Assembly (NCBI GenBank): GCA_945871415.1
Contig: CAMBWG010000013.1
Span: 1 to 15,089 of the forward strand
Reading direction: 5' to 3'
Source of the DNA: an uncultured Desulfovibrio sp.
Lineage (GTDB): Bacteria; Desulfobacterota; Desulfovibrionia; Desulfovibrionales; Desulfovibrionaceae
Length of the DNA stretch: 15,089 nucleotides
The notes beneath the pieces are model-generated. The model searched no databases, was not told where the DNA came from, and saw only the letters and a program-made list of their open reading frames with translations. A program made the translations under genes and the position numbers. Shown here piece by piece: positions 14,791-15,089 of this stretch (its first letter is position 1; each line of letters starts with the position of its first letter).

Positions 14791-14956
14791 TTGTTTGGGG
14801 GGAGGGAACCCCCTCTGCCAGCGCGAGAGTGTTTCCCTTCCCTCAAGCCCCCCATCCCTTCCCCTGCGCGCTTTTTCAGAGTGAACAGGAACGTCCGACA
14901 TTTCTATTTATTTGAAAAAGGTGAAACACTCTATGTTTCGTCGGTCGCCGCCCCCG
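14791..14956 (+). repeat. Dispersed repeat family B, copy B2
   Basis: Second copy of family B, with core 14842-14874 and tail 14939-14956 matching B1. Upstream of the core is a GGGGG (14798-14802)/CCCCC (14809-14813) hairpin that B1 lacks. Between core and tail is an AT-rich stretch (about 14901-14933) that ends GTGAAACACTCTA, resembling the outer end of family A. It lies 25 bases after the helicase stop and could help end its transcript. Confidence 0.7.
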
Positions 14957-14981
14957 GAGAAAATGAGTTTTTTATAATAAC

Positions 14982-15079
14982 CAACAGCCCCGCAGGCGTT
15001 ATGCCGTGCGGGGCTGTTGCATTGCTTCCTGCGCGTATGGCAGGAACCGGAATTCTCCCCCGGTCGCGTTACCGGGGGA
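14982..15079. terminator. Three tandem hairpins, terminator or leader structure
   Basis: Hairpin 1: CAACAGCCCCGCA (14982-14994) with TGCGGGGCTGTTG (15007-15019), a perfect 13-bp stem with a nested GGC/GCC. Hairpin 2: TTCCTGC (15026-15032) with GCAGGAA (15040-15046). Hairpin 3: TCCCCCGGT (15056-15064) with ACCGGGGGA (15071-15079). None is followed by a clean T-run on either strand, so a terminator role is uncertain; a structured leader of a downstream gene is also possible. Confidence 0.5.
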
Positions 15080-15089
15080 CGTTTATCTG

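Larger units (their letters stand above)
14766..15089. other. 324-bp non-coding tail of repeats and hairpins
   Basis: No gene is supported after the helicase stop. From left to right it holds repeat B2 (14791-14956) with an embedded family-A-like fragment, a TATAAT without a -35 box, and three hairpins in a row (14982-15079). The downstream gene, if any, begins or ends beyond the window. Confidence 0.65.

Noticed and set aside
14973..14978. TATAAT as a promoter -10 box
   Set aside because: The bases 17 bp upstream (GCCCCC) bear no likeness to a -35 hexamer, so it is not listed as a promoter by itself.

Overview
This GC-rich, gene-dense window looks like a chromosomal segment of a Desulfovibrio-like bacterium (Desulfovibrionaceae). 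That placement is an inference from base composition, protein style and the G/C-run intergenic repeats; no rRNA or other marker settles it. I see no tRNA, rRNA, CRISPR array, transposase or phage gene.

Left part (1-5917, minus strand). Reading 5' to 3' on the minus strand the order is pyrK, a 340-bp gap holding a palindromic repeat, pyrD, a YghO-like GNAT-fold acyltransferase, an NAD(P)-dependent extended SDR, and an ABC-F ATPase that runs off the left edge. PyrK and PyrD are the electron-transfer and catalytic subunits of the NAD-linked dihydroorotate dehydrogenase of pyrimidine synthesis. The acyltransferase and SDR are adjacent and in the same operon. They resemble, in family only, the ceramide synthase/CerR step of bacterial sphingolipid synthesis. 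The ABC-F gene starts inside the stop codon of the SDR gene.

Middle (5918-11507, plus strand). asd (aspartate-semialdehyde dehydrogenase) is transcribed divergently from pyrK and ends in a clear intrinsic terminator. Next come a class IV (PLP) aminotransferase overlapping a GT-B glycosyltransferase by one base. A 352-bp non-coding gap follows, then a TtuA-like tRNA thiolation enzyme overlapping a hexapeptide-repeat acyltransferase by four bases. The glycosyltransferase and the hexapeptide acyltransferase suggest surface glycan or glycolipid modification.

Right part (11739-14765, plus strand). One 1008-residue protein joins an MrfA/YprA-type DEAH helicase with a Cys-cluster C-terminal domain to an MrfB/YprB-like DEDD exonuclease domain. 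In Bacillus these are two partner proteins in DNA repair. The linker DNA between the two halves holds two copies of a parS-like 16-mer, each 14/16 to the classical ParB site. After it lies 324 bp of repeats and hairpins.

Two dispersed repeat families occupy the gaps. Family A is about 143-158 bp, has three copies, is built of several hairpins and is bounded by TAGAG/CTCTA ends; in two copies the end supplies the stop codon of the preceding gene. Family B has two copies sharing a 33-bp core (31/33 identical). The most unusual signals are the paired parS-like sites, family A and its fit to stop codons, and the helicase-exonuclease fusion.
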